From contig NSJL01000001.1 in assembly GCA_002634385.1 (NCBI GenBank), forward strand, positions 124,001-188,000: a stretch of DNA of 64,000 nt, read 5' to 3'. Source of the DNA: Nitrospira sp. (GTDB taxonomy: Bacteria; Nitrospirota; Thermodesulfovibrionia; Thermodesulfovibrionales; Dissulfurispiraceae). Of this stretch, positions 1 to 9,427 are shown piece after piece; the first letter of the stretch is position 1; every line of letters starts with the position of its first letter. Under the pieces are notes generated by a model. That model was not told the origin of the DNA, did not search any database, and worked only from the letters and a program-made list of their open reading frames with translations. A program made the position numbers and the translations under genes.

Positions 1-6
1 AGGGCG

Positions 7-1371
7 CTACGCGCGGGTTTCCCCCTTCCCCATATGGGTGCGTATCACCCCGGCAACCTCCTCCGCAGCCTCTTTCGCCACAGCAGGGTCCTCGGCTTCC
101 ACCATAACCCGGATCTTCGGCTCTGTTCCGGAAGGCCTGACAAGAAGTCTTCCCCTGTCTCCGAGCTTTGCCTCCGCAGCGGCAATGGCATCGACAATCC
201 CGGGAACGCTCTTCAGATCCTTCTTTTCATAGATGGGGACATTCAACAGGACCTGCGGATAGAGCTCAATCCCGCCGGACAGATCGGAGAGGAGCCGGTT
301 CGACTTCCTCATCAGGTAAAGGACCTGCAGCGCAGTGATCGGGCCATCGCCGGTGGTGTTATACTCGAACGAAACGATGTGCCCCGACTGCTCGCCGCCG
401 AGGGCATACCCGCCCTTGAGCATTTCCTCCACCACATAGCGGTCCCCCACCTTGGTGCGCAGCAGCCGTATCCCCTGGGCATCGAGAAACTTCCCGAGGC
501 CGAGATTACTCATGACGGTAGCCACCACGGTATCCCCCCGCAGTTTCCCCTCTTTTTTCAGCCCCGCTGCCCAGATTCCCAGAATCAGGTCGCCATCCAC
601 CACGGAGCCTTTTTCATCCACCAGGAGGGTCCTGTCGGCATCCCCGTCATGGGCGACCCCGACGTGGGCATTATGCTCCCGCACTGCCTGTGCAAGACAA
701 TCGAGGTGCAATGAACCGCAGTTATCGTTGATATTTACACCGTCCGGCTTATCATTGATGGAGATGACCTCTGCGCCCAGTTCCCGCAGCAGAAGAGGGG
801 TAACCTTGTATGCGGCACCGTTTGCGGTATCCACCACCACCTTTAACCCCTCGAGGTCCATTCCCCTGGGGATGGTGGATTTGATATACTCGATGTACCG
901 GCCCGTGGCATCGTCGAGCCGGGAGGCCCTTCCGATCTTTTCGCCCGTTGCCCTCCTCGCGGGAAAGTCCTTGCTGGCAATAAGCTCCTCCATTCTCGCT
1001 TCCAGTTCATCGGAAAGCTTGAAGCCGGAGGGGGAGAAGATTTTAATCCCGTTATCCTCGAAGGGATTGTGGGAGGCAGAGATGACAATTCCCGCATCAA
1101 GCCGCAGGGCCCGGGTAAGAAAAGCCACTCCGGGAGTGGGAAGGGGGCCAACAAGGGTGACATTCATCCCCTTCGAACAGATACCCGACGTCAGTGCGCT
1201 CTCGATCATGTACCCGGAGAGCCGTGTATCCTTTCCGATAAGCACCGTACGTCTCCCGTGCTCCGTGCGCAGCACCGAGGCAATGGCCATGCCGATACGC
1301 AGAACCGTCTCAGGGGTCATGGGGAAAAGATTCACCTTTCCCCGAATACCGTCAGTACCGAACAATTTCAT
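7..1371 (-). CDS. glmM: Phosphoglucosamine mutase
   Basis: Converts glucosamine-6-phosphate to glucosamine-1-phosphate in the cytosol, on the path to UDP-GlcNAc for peptidoglycan and LPS. The 454-residue length is normal for the family. Visible motifs: N-terminal KLFGTDGIRG; the catalytic serine loop SASHNP (Ser100); the metal loop DGDADR; the sugar-binding EQSGH; and the C-terminal phosphate-binding RPSGTEPKIRV. The ATG at 1371 has GAGGGA about 8 bases upstream. It is the last gene of a cdaA-cdaR-glmM run, a conserved order in many bacteria that couples c-di-AMP synthesis to wall precursor supply. The TAG stop at 7-9 means the gene is complete. Confidence 0.97.
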   Translation of the reverse strand: MKLFGTDGIRGKVNLFPMTPETVLRIGMAIASVLRTEHGRRTVLIGKDTRLSGYMIESALTSGICSKGMNVTLVGPLPTPGVAFLTRALRLDAGIVISASHNPFEDNGIKIFSPSGFKLSDELEARMEELIASKDFPARRATGEKIGRASRLDDATGRYIEYIKSTIPRGMDLEGLKVVVDTANGAAYKVTPLLLRELGAEVISINDKPDGVNINDNCGSLHLDCLAQAVREHNAHVGVAHDGDADRTLLVDEKGSVVDGDLILGIWAAGLKKEGKLRGDTVVATVMSNLGLGKFLDAQGIRLLRTKVGDRYVVEEMLKGGYALGGEQSGHIVSFEYNTTGDGPITALQVLYLMRKSNRLLSDLSGGIELYPQVLLNVPIYEKKDLKSVPGIVDAIAAAEAKLGDRGRLLVRPSGTEPKIRVMVEAEDPAVAKEAAEEVAGVIRTHMGKGETRA

Positions 1372-1494
1372 AGTATGTCCCTCGAAGAGAGTTTCAGCGG
1401 CGCCGCTCCTGCATACAGAGCCGCCCGGATGTTTTCTTGTTTTCCCGCCATCGCCGCCCCCTTACGCTGCCTTTGCGGGCGGCCTGTCCTTTCA

Positions 1495-2148
1495 CTATTG
1501 CTTCTCTCCCGTTTTCCTTATGGAGATATGCAAAGTAACATCATATGTAGTGAGCCTTATATTTTTTCCGTTGGAATTCAGCCGCACCTTTTGCGTGATA
1601 TCCCCATCGAGCCCGGTGATGTCCACCGGCTCCGTCCGCAGGAATGCCACCCGTGCCAACTCAGCCTTTGCCCCCTCCACCGCCACAGCGGACGGGTGTA
1701 TTTCAACAGAGGCGACCCGGTATCCCTTCTCCGGGAGGCCGATAAGTGATGCCTTGACCGGCACCACCTTGGTGAGAGACTCGTCGAGGGTAACCCGTAT
1801 GGAAGCAGGTTCGATACGCACCACCTCCACCGACCTCGGGACAACAACAGAGCTCTTGTCGAAATAGTACACCGACTCTCCCTTTTTCGCCCCGGCCAGA
1901 TCGACGGAGACACCGATATCCACAGGCCGAAGACTCTTCAACAGTCTTTCCTGCCCCTGGACGTTCAGCGTAACGCTTTTCACGCTCTCCCGCAGGATCT
2001 CGAGGCCCCTCGGCACGTTTTTGAAGGTGACCGGTGCGACAAGGGCCATCTCCGACTGCCCGTGGTACGTCACGAAGAACCAGAGAGAAAGGGCCAGAAT
2101 CACCGAAAGCAGCTTCAGTCCTATGTTCCGGAAGAAGCTCTTCCTCAT
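1495..2148 (-). CDS. cdaR: CdaR/YbbR-domain regulator of diadenylate cyclase
   Basis: Membrane-anchored protein that in characterised species modulates the cyclase CdaA. It is 217 residues long with one N-terminal membrane helix (about residues 8-26, GLKLLSVILALSLWFF), followed by extracytoplasmic YbbR-type repeats (for example the segment around VTFKNVPRGLEI). Its ATG overlaps the cdaA stop in an ATGA arrangement, which implies translational coupling. Family members often carry three or four repeats; this short one probably has two. A role in tuning c-di-AMP is inferred from gene order and domain type. Confidence 0.9.
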   Translation of the reverse strand: MRKSFFRNIGLKLLSVILALSLWFFVTYHGQSEMALVAPVTFKNVPRGLEILRESVKSVTLNVQGQERLLKSLRPVDIGVSVDLAGAKKGESVYYFDKSSVVVPRSVEVVRIEPASIRVTLDESLTKVVPVKASLIGLPEKGYRVASVEIHPSAVAVEGAKAELARVAFLRTEPVDITGLDGDITQKVRLNSNGKNIRLTTYDVTLHISIRKTGEKQ

Positions 2149-2945
2149 GAGTGATGCGCCCTCTGCTTTGCCGGCACGGCCTTTTCTTTCTTCGACTCCG
2201 TAAAGAGGTCGGTAAGCATATCTCTCAAAGTCCCCATATCCAGGCGGGTCTCCAGCTTCCCATCGATGGCCATGGAGACACTCCCCGTCTCTTCCGAAAT
2301 GATGATAGCCACGGCATCGGTTTCTTCCGCAATGCCGATACCCGCCCGGTGGCGCGTCCCCAGGGATTTGCTAACGGACGGGCCAAGGGTGATGGGCAGA
2401 AAGCACCCGGCGGCGACCACCCTGTTCCCCCGGATCACCACCGCCCCGTCATGAATAGGCGAGGTCGGGTGAAAGATGGTCATGAGGAGCTCCTTGGAAA
2501 CCTTTGCGTCCAGGGGTGTGCCGATTTCCACATAGTCCTTGAGGCTTATCTCCCTTTCGATCACGATCAGCCCCCCTATCTTCCTGTTCGCAAGCGCAAT
2601 GGACGCCCTGACAATTTCCTCCAGGGACTTCAATTCCTCCGCGGAAGTGAAGTTCTGGAGAAAGGAGGACTCCCCCATCTGGGCGAGGGCCCGGCGTATC
2701 TCGGGCTGAAAGAGGACGATCAGCGCGATCACCACTTGTGACCAGAAGCTCTGGATGATCCAATCCATGGTATAGAGCTGGAGATATTTCGAAAAGAAAG
2801 AGGCTACCAGCAGTACCCCGAGCCCCACGAGCATCTGCGCGGCTTTCGTTCCCTTTATAATCAGGAGAAGACGGTACAGGATAAGGGAAACGAGAAGGAT
2901 ATCGACTGCATCCTGCCACCGTATCTGTTTAAAAAGCTCTAGCAA
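2145..2945 (-). CDS. cdaA: Diadenylate cyclase CdaA
   Basis: Makes c-di-AMP from two ATP at the membrane. The 266-residue protein has three predicted N-terminal membrane helices (about residues 12-30, 37-52 and 63-82) and a DisA_N domain with both signature motifs, DGA (residues 166-168) and RHR (198-200). The start is TTG at 2945; the following residues LELFKQIRWQDAVDILLV match the usual family N-terminus, which supports this codon. It is first in the cdaA-cdaR-glmM group. A spacer of about 200 bases separates it from the divergent kinase gene at 3142. Confidence 0.95.
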   Translation of the reverse strand: MLELFKQIRWQDAVDILLVSLILYRLLLIIKGTKAAQMLVGLGVLLVASFFSKYLQLYTMDWIIQSFWSQVVIALIVLFQPEIRRALAQMGESSFLQNFTSAEELKSLEEIVRASIALANRKIGGLIVIEREISLKDYVEIGTPLDAKVSKELLMTIFHPTSPIHDGAVVIRGNRVVAAGCFLPITLGPSVSKSLGTRHRAGIGIAEETDAVAIIISEETGSVSMAIDGKLETRLDMGTLRDMLTDLFTESKKEKAVPAKQRAHHS

Positions 2946-3141
2946 AAGAAATCCCCGCGTTCTCCTTTTTTGATCGTAGAAGTACTGCCGTGGGATACCT
3001 GAAAAAGGCAGAAGCCTTCTTTTATCCCCCTTGAGGATAACAGATTAATTATAGCATATCAAGACCATACCCAAAATCCCTTCCGGAACGCACCCGCAGC
3101 CGGGGAATACAGGAGAGAAACCCTTCATGATATAATAATGA

Positions 3142-5676
3142 ATGGATTCCGTGCTTTATAACAAAACCCCCGATATCATGCTGAACACCTTTGACTTCCT
3201 CAACACCCCCGCTTTTGTCATCGATGAGCATCTCACCATCGTTTCCCTCAATGCCACTGCCTGCAGTCTTTTCCTCTACGCTCCCGGGGAAATCGAGGGA
3301 AGGAGCCTTTCCAGTCTCATCTCCCGGCCTCCCGATATGGGCGCCGACCGGAGCGCGAAGCCGGAAAGCGGGACGGAATTCCTTTTCCGTGTCTTCCTTT
3401 CAGAGGAGGGACGGGGTGCGGCCAGCTGCGAGGCCCTCTGCAGGAAGAAAAACGGGGATCTCTTCTCCGCCAGTCTGTCCCTCCTGCCCTACACCCGCAG
3501 CGACCGGAAGCTTGTAGTGGTGCAGGACATCTCCGACCGGAAGAGGCTCCAGCAGCGGGCATCCCAGAGGACGAAGGAGCTCTCCATTTTCAATACATTT
3601 GCGAAAATCCTGACCCGGAACAGGGATATCGACAGGATCATGTACGAGACCATCGATATGCTCATCTCCCTCATGGGGGCGGACAAGGGCTGGATCTACC
3701 ATGTGGACGAGGACGCGAATATCCTGCGCCTGGCGGCACAGAGAAACTTCTCTCCGGCCATGCTGGAGCACATCAGGATTCTGAAGCCCGGCCAGAGCCT
3801 CAGCGGAAAAGTCCTCACCTCGCGGAGACCGCTCCTGGTAAAGAGGTCTTCCGAAGACCCCCGCGTCCCCATCACGGAGGAGGGGATGGAGAGCATGGCG
3901 GGGGTACCCATCATGTCGTCCCGGGGAGACATTTTCGGGGTCCTCGCCGTCTCGAACGGGAACCCCTCCTATTTCACCTCAATGGACATGCAGCTCCTCG
4001 CTGTTGTCGGCAACCAGCTCGGGGTAGCACTCGAGAATGCGCGGCTCATTGCGCAGCTCCGCGATAAGATGCGCCAGATCGAGCTCATTAACGAGCTGAG
4101 CGGGATCATCAACTCCAGTCTCAGCATCGGCACCGTTTTCCGCATCATGGTATCGGAGATACGGAAGCTCATCAGTTACGACAGGGCCAGCCTCCTTCTC
4201 TTTAACGAACGGGACAATAATCTCATCATCTTCGCCCTTGATACCGATATGAGGACCATCCTGACGAAGGGAGTGAAGGCCCCGCTGAGCGGCACGAGCG
4301 CCGGATGGGTCATACAGAACAACCGCCCGTGGATCAACCGCGATCTCCTCGAAGAGATAGAATTCCCCCTCGACAGAAAACTGCTGAACGAGGGGATCCG
4401 CTCCACCATAAGCATTCCCCTCTACCGGGACAAGATGCTCGGTGTCTTCAATCTCGACAGCACGGAACCGTACCACTACACGACGCGGAGCATGGAGATC
4501 CTGCGTCCCGTGGCCAAGCACATCTCCATCGCCCTCGAAAACGCGGCCCTCTTCGAAGAGGCATCGAAAGAAAAGAAGGAATGGGAGAAGACGTTCGACG
4601 CCATTGCCGATATGGTATGGATCGAGGACGAAAAGCAGTGCGTGATACGGGCCAACAGGATTCTGCTGATCAAGACAGGCTTCTCCGTCGTGGAGATCAT
4701 GGGAAGTTCCTGCGGGGAGATTCTCGCAAAACTGGGCGTCCCCGGCGGCGAGTGTCTCTGCTCCGATGCCGTCATTGCGAAGAGACCCTCCTTCATGGAG
4801 CTCCGGGGGACGGGAGGGAGCATCTTTTATTTCTGGACCTATCCTCTCACCGACGAAGAAGGGAAGCTCTATGCCATCGTCCACTACCTGAAAGATGTCA
4901 CCCCGCAGAAGAAGCTCGAACAGCAATTGATACGCGCCGACAAAATGGCCTCCCTCGGCACCCTCGTCGCCGGTATCGCCCATGAGATCAACAACCCCCT
5001 CGGTATTATCGCGGGGTACTCCGAAGCGCTCCTCGACCGGGCGAAAAGCAAGGCCCTCCTGGAGCAGGAGGAGTTTGAAGATTTTCCCGAATACCTGCAG
5101 ACGATCCATAACGAAATTTTCAGGTGTAAGGGAATCCTCAGGACACTGCTGGACTTCGCGCGGCCGTCCGGGGGTATCTGCAGGGAGATCGACATCAACG
5201 AGCTGATCAAGGAGGTCATTCTCCTTGTCAACCACCGTGCGAAGAGACTGAAGCACAACATAGAACTCCAGCTCGACCGGGAAGTCCCCAAGATATACGC
5301 TGAGCCGGGGACGCTGCGGCAGCTTTTCATGAATATTCTGATCAACTCCATGTACTTCACCCCGGAGCGGGGGAGTATCACCATAAAGACCGAAACGGCG
5401 CAGCCCTCCCCTGGCAAATGGAAAGGGGATGCCGATTGGATACGCGTCTCCATAAAGGATACCGGGGCCGGTATTCCCGCAGACATCCTCGGGAAGATCT
5501 TCGATCCCTTTTTCACCACGAAGCCCGTGGGAGAGGGAACGGGCCTCGGGCTTTCCATCTGTCATAAGATAGTCGAGGAGCACGGCGGCAGCATTGACGT
5601 ATCCAGCGAGGAGGGCAAGGGGACCACGTTCTTTATCAGGCTGCCCGCGAAGAGGGGAGATGAAAGGAAGAAATGA
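3142..5676 (+). CDS. Cytosolic multi-sensor histidine kinase (PAS-GAF-GAF-PAS-HisKA-HATPase)
   Basis: Sensor kinase of 844 residues without membrane helices. Domain order: PAS (about 15-130), two GAF domains (about 150-300 and 315-470), a second PAS (about 480-590), HisKA with phospho-acceptor His614 in AGIAHEINNPLG, and a HATPase_c domain with DTGAGIP and GTGLGLSICHKIV. It ends four bases into the next gene, an NtrC-type regulator that is its obvious partner. The signal is unknown; cytosolic GAF and PAS modules suggest a redox, cofactor or small-molecule cue. A TATAAT box lies only 5 bases before the ATG and there is no Shine-Dalgarno, so either the mRNA is leaderless or the ATG at 3178 is used. 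Confidence 0.93.
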   Translation: MDSVLYNKTPDIMLNTFDFLNTPAFVIDEHLTIVSLNATACSLFLYAPGEIEGRSLSSLISRPPDMGADRSAKPESGTEFLFRVFLSEEGRGAASCEALCRKKNGDLFSASLSLLPYTRSDRKLVVVQDISDRKRLQQRASQRTKELSIFNTFAKILTRNRDIDRIMYETIDMLISLMGADKGWIYHVDEDANILRLAAQRNFSPAMLEHIRILKPGQSLSGKVLTSRRPLLVKRSSEDPRVPITEEGMESMAGVPIMSSRGDIFGVLAVSNGNPSYFTSMDMQLLAVVGNQLGVALENARLIAQLRDKMRQIELINELSGIINSSLSIGTVFRIMVSEIRKLISYDRASLLLFNERDNNLIIFALDTDMRTILTKGVKAPLSGTSAGWVIQNNRPWINRDLLEEIEFPLDRKLLNEGIRSTISIPLYRDKMLGVFNLDSTEPYHYTTRSMEILRPVAKHISIALENAALFEEASKEKKEWEKTFDAIADMVWIEDEKQCVIRANRILLIKTGFSVVEIMGSSCGEILAKLGVPGGECLCSDAVIAKRPSFMELRGTGGSIFYFWTYPLTDEEGKLYAIVHYLKDVTPQKKLEQQLIRADKMASLGTLVAGIAHEINNPLGIIAGYSEALLDRAKSKALLEQEEFEDFPEYLQTIHNEIFRCKGILRTLLDFARPSGGICREIDINELIKEVILLVNHRAKRLKHNIELQLDREVPKIYAEPGTLRQLFMNILINSMYFTPERGSITIKTETAQPSPGKWKGDADWIRVSIKDTGAGIPADILGKIFDPFFTTKPVGEGTGLGLSICHKIVEEHGGSIDVSSEEGKGTTFFIRLPAKRGDERKK

Positions 5677-7007
5677 TCCGGATACTCGCCATCGATGACG
5701 AGGAGCCGTTCAGAAGGCTTCTGAAAAAAGAGCTCACCAGGAAAGGCTTCTCCGTGGAAACCGCGGGAGACGGGGAGACCGGTCTCTCCCTGCTCAAGGA
5801 CAACGCCTACGATGTGGTGCTCCTCGATATCGTCATGCCGGGCATCGACGGCATCGAGTTCATGAAAACAGTGAAGAACGATCCGGCAACCCCCGCCATC
5901 GTGGTCCTCACCGGGAGAGCCACGGTGGAGACAGCGGTGGAGGCGATGAAGAACGGCGCGTACGATTACCTCAGCAAACCGTACAAGCTCGACGAATTGG
6001 TTATCGTCATCAACAGGGCGTACGAATACCAGCGGCTGAAGATAAAGAACATCCTCCTCGAGCAGGAGCTTGCACGTAAGGAGACAGGCTTCGAGTTCAT
6101 CGGGAAGAGCAGGCAGTTCAGGGATATTCTTACCCTCATCCGGAAGATCGCCCCCACCGACTCCAGCGTCTTCATTCACGGGGAAAGCGGTACGGGAAAA
6201 GAGCTCGTCGCCAATACCATTTGGCAATACAGCAAGAGGAGCCATGCCCCTTTTACGGCCCTCAACTGCGCGGCACTGTCGGAAAACCTCATCGAATCGG
6301 AGCTCTTCGGCCACGAAAAGGGTGCTTTCACCAGCGCCCACCAGATGAAATACGGCATTGTCGAGGTGGCGGATAAAGGGACCCTCTTCCTTGACGAGAT
6401 CGGGGAAATGCCTATCGGGCTCCAGGCGAAGCTCCTGCGTTTCCTCGATTCCGGAGAGTTCAGGAGAGTGGGGGGGAACAAGGCGCTGAAGGTCGACGTG
6501 CGGGTGATCGCTGCCACGAACAAGGACCTCACCCACCTGATCCGGGAAGGAAGCTTCCGGCAGGACCTGTACTATCGCCTGAATGTCATCAACATCAACA
6601 TCCCCCCGCTCCGGGAGCGAAAGGACGATATTCCCGAGCTCGCCCGGCATTTCCTGCGGAAATACAGCCAGAAGCTCTCGAAATCCGTCGAGGACTTCAC
6701 CCCGAAAGCGCTGGAACTGCTCAATGACTACCATTGGCCCGGAAATGTGAGAGAGTTGGAGAATGTTGTGGAACGGGCGGTGATCCTGTGCGATTCGGGC
6801 AGGGTGGGAGAGGAGGACCTCTCCATTCCCGAGGCATCCTCATCCCTCAAGAAGAATGAATCCTATTCCTCCCTGGAAGAGATGGAGAAAGAGTATATCC
6901 TGAAGGTGCTCAGAGATACGGAGGGGAACCAGTCCAAGGCGAGCCAGATCCTGGGGATCGACAGGAAGACCCTCTACCTGAAGTTGAAGAAATTCGGGAT
7001 TGATTAG
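5673..7007 (+). CDS. NtrC-family sigma-54-dependent response regulator
   Basis: Activator of sigma-54 promoters, 444 residues. Receiver domain with acidic pocket DDE (residues 8-10) and phospho-acceptor Asp52; AAA+ domain with Walker A GESGTGKE and the sigma-54 contact loop present as GAFTSA rather than GAFTGA; C-terminal Fis-type helix-turn-helix (GNQSKASQILGIDRKTLY). It overlaps the kinase gene by four bases, so the two form a pair. Its 3' end overlaps the convergent AhpD-like gene. It is a good candidate to control the corrinoid operon that starts about 2.4 kb downstream with a consensus -24/-12 promoter and twin upstream palindromes. Confidence 0.95.
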   Translation: MIRILAIDDEEPFRRLLKKELTRKGFSVETAGDGETGLSLLKDNAYDVVLLDIVMPGIDGIEFMKTVKNDPATPAIVVLTGRATVETAVEAMKNGAYDYLSKPYKLDELVIVINRAYEYQRLKIKNILLEQELARKETGFEFIGKSRQFRDILTLIRKIAPTDSSVFIHGESGTGKELVANTIWQYSKRSHAPFTALNCAALSENLIESELFGHEKGAFTSAHQMKYGIVEVADKGTLFLDEIGEMPIGLQAKLLRFLDSGEFRRVGGNKALKVDVRVIAATNKDLTHLIREGSFRQDLYYRLNVININIPPLRERKDDIPELARHFLRKYSQKLSKSVEDFTPKALELLNDYHWPGNVRELENVVERAVILCDSGRVGEEDLSIPEASSSLKKNESYSSLEEMEKEYILKVLRDTEGNQSKASQILGIDRKTLYLKLKKFGID

Positions 7008-7462
7008 GACGCCTCTCCGGTCCGTCCGGCCGCTTCCTGCCCTTTTCTCTTCATCTTTCCCTCCTTCTGCCTGAACTTCCGGAACGCCACGGAAAGGAGG
7101 GACGATTCCGCAATGGCCCCGGCCACCAGGAGAACGTCCATGACCTCCTCGAGGGTAGCCCCCTCGTCGACAGCCCTGTTGATGTGCGCCTCAAGGCAGT
7201 GCTCACAACTCAGCGCCGCAGCAGCCGCCACCGCCGCCAGTTCCGCCGTTTTCCGATCGATGGCGGAGGGCTCCCGGTAGATGGATTCTCCCTTCAGCAG
7301 GAAGGCATTGAAGGTGCGGGGCCGCTCACGGAGAGTGCTCAACAGAAAGCCCAGGCTGCCGCGCTGCTCTTCAATCGTCGCGCACAGCTCCTCGCTCAAT
7401 CTCTCATCCGCCATCAATGCCCTGGCCTTTTTCACCAACTCCCGCTTGTCATTTCCGGACAC
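7004..7462 (-). CDS. AhpD-like carboxymuconolactone decarboxylase-family protein
   Basis: Small helical protein with the AhpD redox motif CEHCLEAH, a CxxC followed by a His three residues on, as in alkylhydroperoxidase D. The family reduces peroxides or partner disulfides; the actual partner is unknown. I place the start at GTG 7462 because GGGAGG sits 8 bases upstream; an in-frame TTG at 7495 would add 11 residues but lacks a ribosome site. The length is about 152 residues with a basic C-terminal tail. It is convergent with the response regulator, with which it shares four bases at the stop codons. Confidence 0.85.
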   Translation of the reverse strand: MSGNDKRELVKKARALMADERLSEELCATIEEQRGSLGFLLSTLRERPRTFNAFLLKGESIYREPSAIDRKTAELAAVAAAAALSCEHCLEAHINRAVDEGATLEEVMDVLLVAGAIAESSLLSVAFRKFRQKEGKMKRKGQEAAGRTGEAS

Positions 7463-7535
7463 TATCGTTTCCTCCCTTTGTGAAAGCTTTTTCAAGACAC
7501 CGGTATCGATATCATAACAAGTATAGCAGAGTTCC

Positions 7536-7636
7536 TTATCGTTCCCCCCGCCACCTTCATCTTTTCTCTCTACCTCTACCTTTACCTCTCCCTGTCTTTA
7601 TCCTGCCCTTTTCTTCTTTCCTTGCCTTTTCTCCCC
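7536..7636 (+). other. Pyrimidine-rich tract between divergent genes
   Basis: About 100 bases that are almost entirely C and T, with repeats of the CTCTACCT type, lying between the divergent AhpD-like and OsmC-like genes. No gene fits. It may be simple low-complexity sequence or affect promoter structure; nothing more can be said from the sequence. Confidence 0.5.
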
Positions 7637-7688
7637 GGAATCTGGAATGATAGTTCATAAACTTTTTACCTGTCAAAGGAGAGGGCAT

Positions 7689-8210
7689 ATGGAACAGAAG
7701 AAAGAAAGAGGGCTGAAAGAAATTGTCGCTACCAGGATAGAATTCTTCAAGAGAAAGCCCGAAGCAGCCATTTATAAACCCAAGGTATCGTCCCGGCACG
7801 TACGGGGATTGTATACGGAAACGAAAGTACGGGAGCATGTGGTAAAATCCGATTACGGAGAGGCGGCCGGGGGGACCAATCTTGCGCCGAACCCCATTGA
7901 GCTCCTGCTTTCGGCCCTGGCCGCGTGCATTGAGGCTGCCTTCTACGAGTTTGCCGAGCACGAGGGGGTCCCGGTGCAATCCCTTTCCGTTGAAGTGGAA
8001 GGGACCCTTGACCTGCGGGGGCTTTTCATGGTGGATGAAAGTGTGGCCCCGGGCTTCCAGGACCTGAAATATACCTTTACCATCGAAAGCGCGGAAGACG
8101 AGGCAAAAGTGATGGATCTCGCCCGGCGTGTCGTAGACCACTGCCCCGTCTTCGACAGTCTGAAGAGGCCCCTGAACATATCCGGAGATATCCAGGTAAA
8201 AAAGCCATAG
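7689..8210 (+). CDS. OsmC/Ohr-family protein
   Basis: OsmC-fold protein, 173 residues. The family includes thiol peroxidases that reduce organic or lipid hydroperoxides using two cysteines. Both are present, in the segments LAACIEAAFYEF and HCPVFDSL, and the family-typical NPIELLLSAL stretch precedes the first. I chose ATG 7689 because AGGAGAGGG lies just upstream; the upstream ATG at 7647 would add an implausible basic tail. A second OsmC gene of identical length, with the same Cys motifs, occurs at 28594, so the two are paralogs. A long hairpin follows the stop. Confidence 0.9.
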   Translation: MEQKKERGLKEIVATRIEFFKRKPEAAIYKPKVSSRHVRGLYTETKVREHVVKSDYGEAAGGTNLAPNPIELLLSALAACIEAAFYEFAEHEGVPVQSLSVEVEGTLDLRGLFMVDESVAPGFQDLKYTFTIESAEDEAKVMDLARRVVDHCPVFDSLKRPLNISGDIQVKKP

Positions 8211-8259
8211 GGTACTTCCCCAAGGCATAGCGAAAACCGCTATGCCTTGGGGCCTATGG
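8205..8259. terminator. Long hairpin between convergent genes
   Basis: Perfect 15-base arms (8218-8232 and 8238-8252) with an AAAAC loop, flanked by a second pair CCATAGG/CCTATGG (8205-8211 and 8253-8259). It lies between convergent OsmC and CobW genes, so a bidirectional terminator is likely, although no long T run follows. Confidence 0.65.
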
Positions 8260-8286
8260 TCACCTTTCACTGCAGCAGTTTTACAT

Positions 8287-9177
8287 TTAAAGAAAGAGGT
8301 GGGGAACGCCGATCTGCTTCGTAAGGGAGTCCTTTTTCAGGTTCTTGCCGATCACCACAAGACGGCTTCTGCTAACGGCGGAATCGAAGGGAGCCTGGTC
8401 CACTTTTCCGTACACCAGGTCGAACTTGAAAGGCCCCTCGCCCGTCTGGACAAGTGCCTTTGCCCTCACCACATCGCCGTACGCCCCCCGGGCAATATCC
8501 CTGAAAGCGTCCTGCAGCGCAGTGAGATCGACCCCGTTCCGGAGCGTTACCGAAACAGTATCGAATTGAAAATCCACCGGATCACCGGTTTTCACCAAAG
8601 GTCCCCTTCTGCTCTCCGAAGGGAGAGGCCCGTCCAGGCGCGCCTGCACCGTGCGGTAGACAAGGGCTCCCGGGTTCACTTTCTCCACCGTCGCGACAGT
8701 CCGTTCGATCGCCTCTTCCGGAGCGAGATCCACTTTATTGACAAGAATAATGTCGGAATTGCGGATCTGGTCCTCGAAAAAACTGCCGTACATGCCCGAT
8801 TCGTACAATTCCAGGAATTCCGCGGCGTCGATAACCCCCACCACAGTAACCGGGTTGATCTTGAGGATATCGAGGACCTCCAGGACACCCGAAACCGCCG
8901 CAACACCGCTCGGCTCTACGACAAGGTGCTCAGGGCTGAACTCTTTGAGCACCTTCTGTATGGTGGAAATAAGATCGAACTTCAGCGTGCAGCAGATACA
9001 GCCGCTGGGCAGCTCGATAGTTTCAATGCCGCTGACGGAGACGATCTCGCCATCGATGCCCGCCTTGGCAAAATCATTGACGAGGATCACCGTCTTCTCG
9101 GAAAACTGCTTCAAGAAGCCCTGAAGAAATGTCGTCTTCCCCGAGCCGAGGAGACCGCATACCACTGTTGTTTTCAT
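8287..9177 (-). CDS. CobW/COG0523-family GTPase
   Basis: P-loop GTPase of the CobW/HypB/UreG group, which act as metal or cofactor chaperones. Walker A is GLLGSGKTT at residues 8-16, the family metal motif is GCICC, and the guanine-specificity motif is NKVD. The 296-residue length is typical, with a C-terminal CobW_C-like part. It is transcribed divergently from the corrinoid methyltransferase operon, so delivery of a metal, possibly cobalt or zinc, to those enzymes is a reasonable inference; the zinc-dependent URO-D methyltransferases would be clients. A TATACT box lies six bases before the ATG with no ribosome site, which suggests a leaderless mRNA. Confidence 0.9.
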   Translation of the reverse strand: MKTTVVCGLLGSGKTTFLQGFLKQFSEKTVILVNDFAKAGIDGEIVSVSGIETIELPSGCICCTLKFDLISTIQKVLKEFSPEHLVVEPSGVAAVSGVLEVLDILKINPVTVVGVIDAAEFLELYESGMYGSFFEDQIRNSDIILVNKVDLAPEEAIERTVATVEKVNPGALVYRTVQARLDGPLPSESRRGPLVKTGDPVDFQFDTVSVTLRNGVDLTALQDAFRDIARGAYGDVVRAKALVQTGEGPFKFDLVYGKVDQAPFDSAVSRSRLVVIGKNLKKDSLTKQIGVPHLFL

Positions 9178-9183
9178 ACGTGA

Positions 9184-9213
9184 AGTATACCGAAAAGGTC
9201 TTGTTTAAAACAA
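9184..9213 (-). promoter_or_regulatory. Candidate sigma-70-type promoter for the CobW-like gene
   Basis: TATACT (9184-9189 on the minus strand) with TTGTTT 18 bases upstream (9208-9213). Transcription would start at or beside the ATG at 9177, giving a leaderless message. Confidence 0.4.
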
Positions 9214-9225
9214 CCCCGCCCTATC

Positions 9226-9266
9226 TTGGGGTATTTTTCCCCAATCATAGGGGGGAATTTTTCCCC
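9226..9266. promoter_or_regulatory. Twin GGGG-N7-CCCC operator palindromes
   Basis: Two near-identical sites, GGGGTATTTTTCCCC (9228-9242, inside a longer TTGGGG/CCCCAA palindrome) and GGGGAATTTTTCCCC (9252-9266). Their centres are 24 bases apart and they lie about 170-200 bases upstream of a consensus sigma-54 promoter. This is the layout of an enhancer for an NtrC-type activator. A related site occurs at 15044. Confidence 0.65.
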
Positions 9267-9427
9267 GTTTCCCGTTCTGCCCGGCGAATGCCGGAACACG
9301 CTCCGGCGAGTCCGGTGCCCTACTCCCGGCTCTTTACATTGTTATTACTTTACATTTCAACAGCTTACATGCCGATACCCCTCTTTTCCCCATTGAAGTC
9401 CGCACCCTCGGCATTAGCAGTCTTCTA

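Noticed and set aside
452..1867. Long plus-strand open frame opposite glmM and cdaR
   Set aside because: It is Ser/Arg/Pro-rich, without motifs, and antisense to conserved genes.
3979..5583. Minus-strand open frame of about 530 codons inside the kinase gene
   Set aside because: Antisense shadow of a clear multi-domain histidine kinase.
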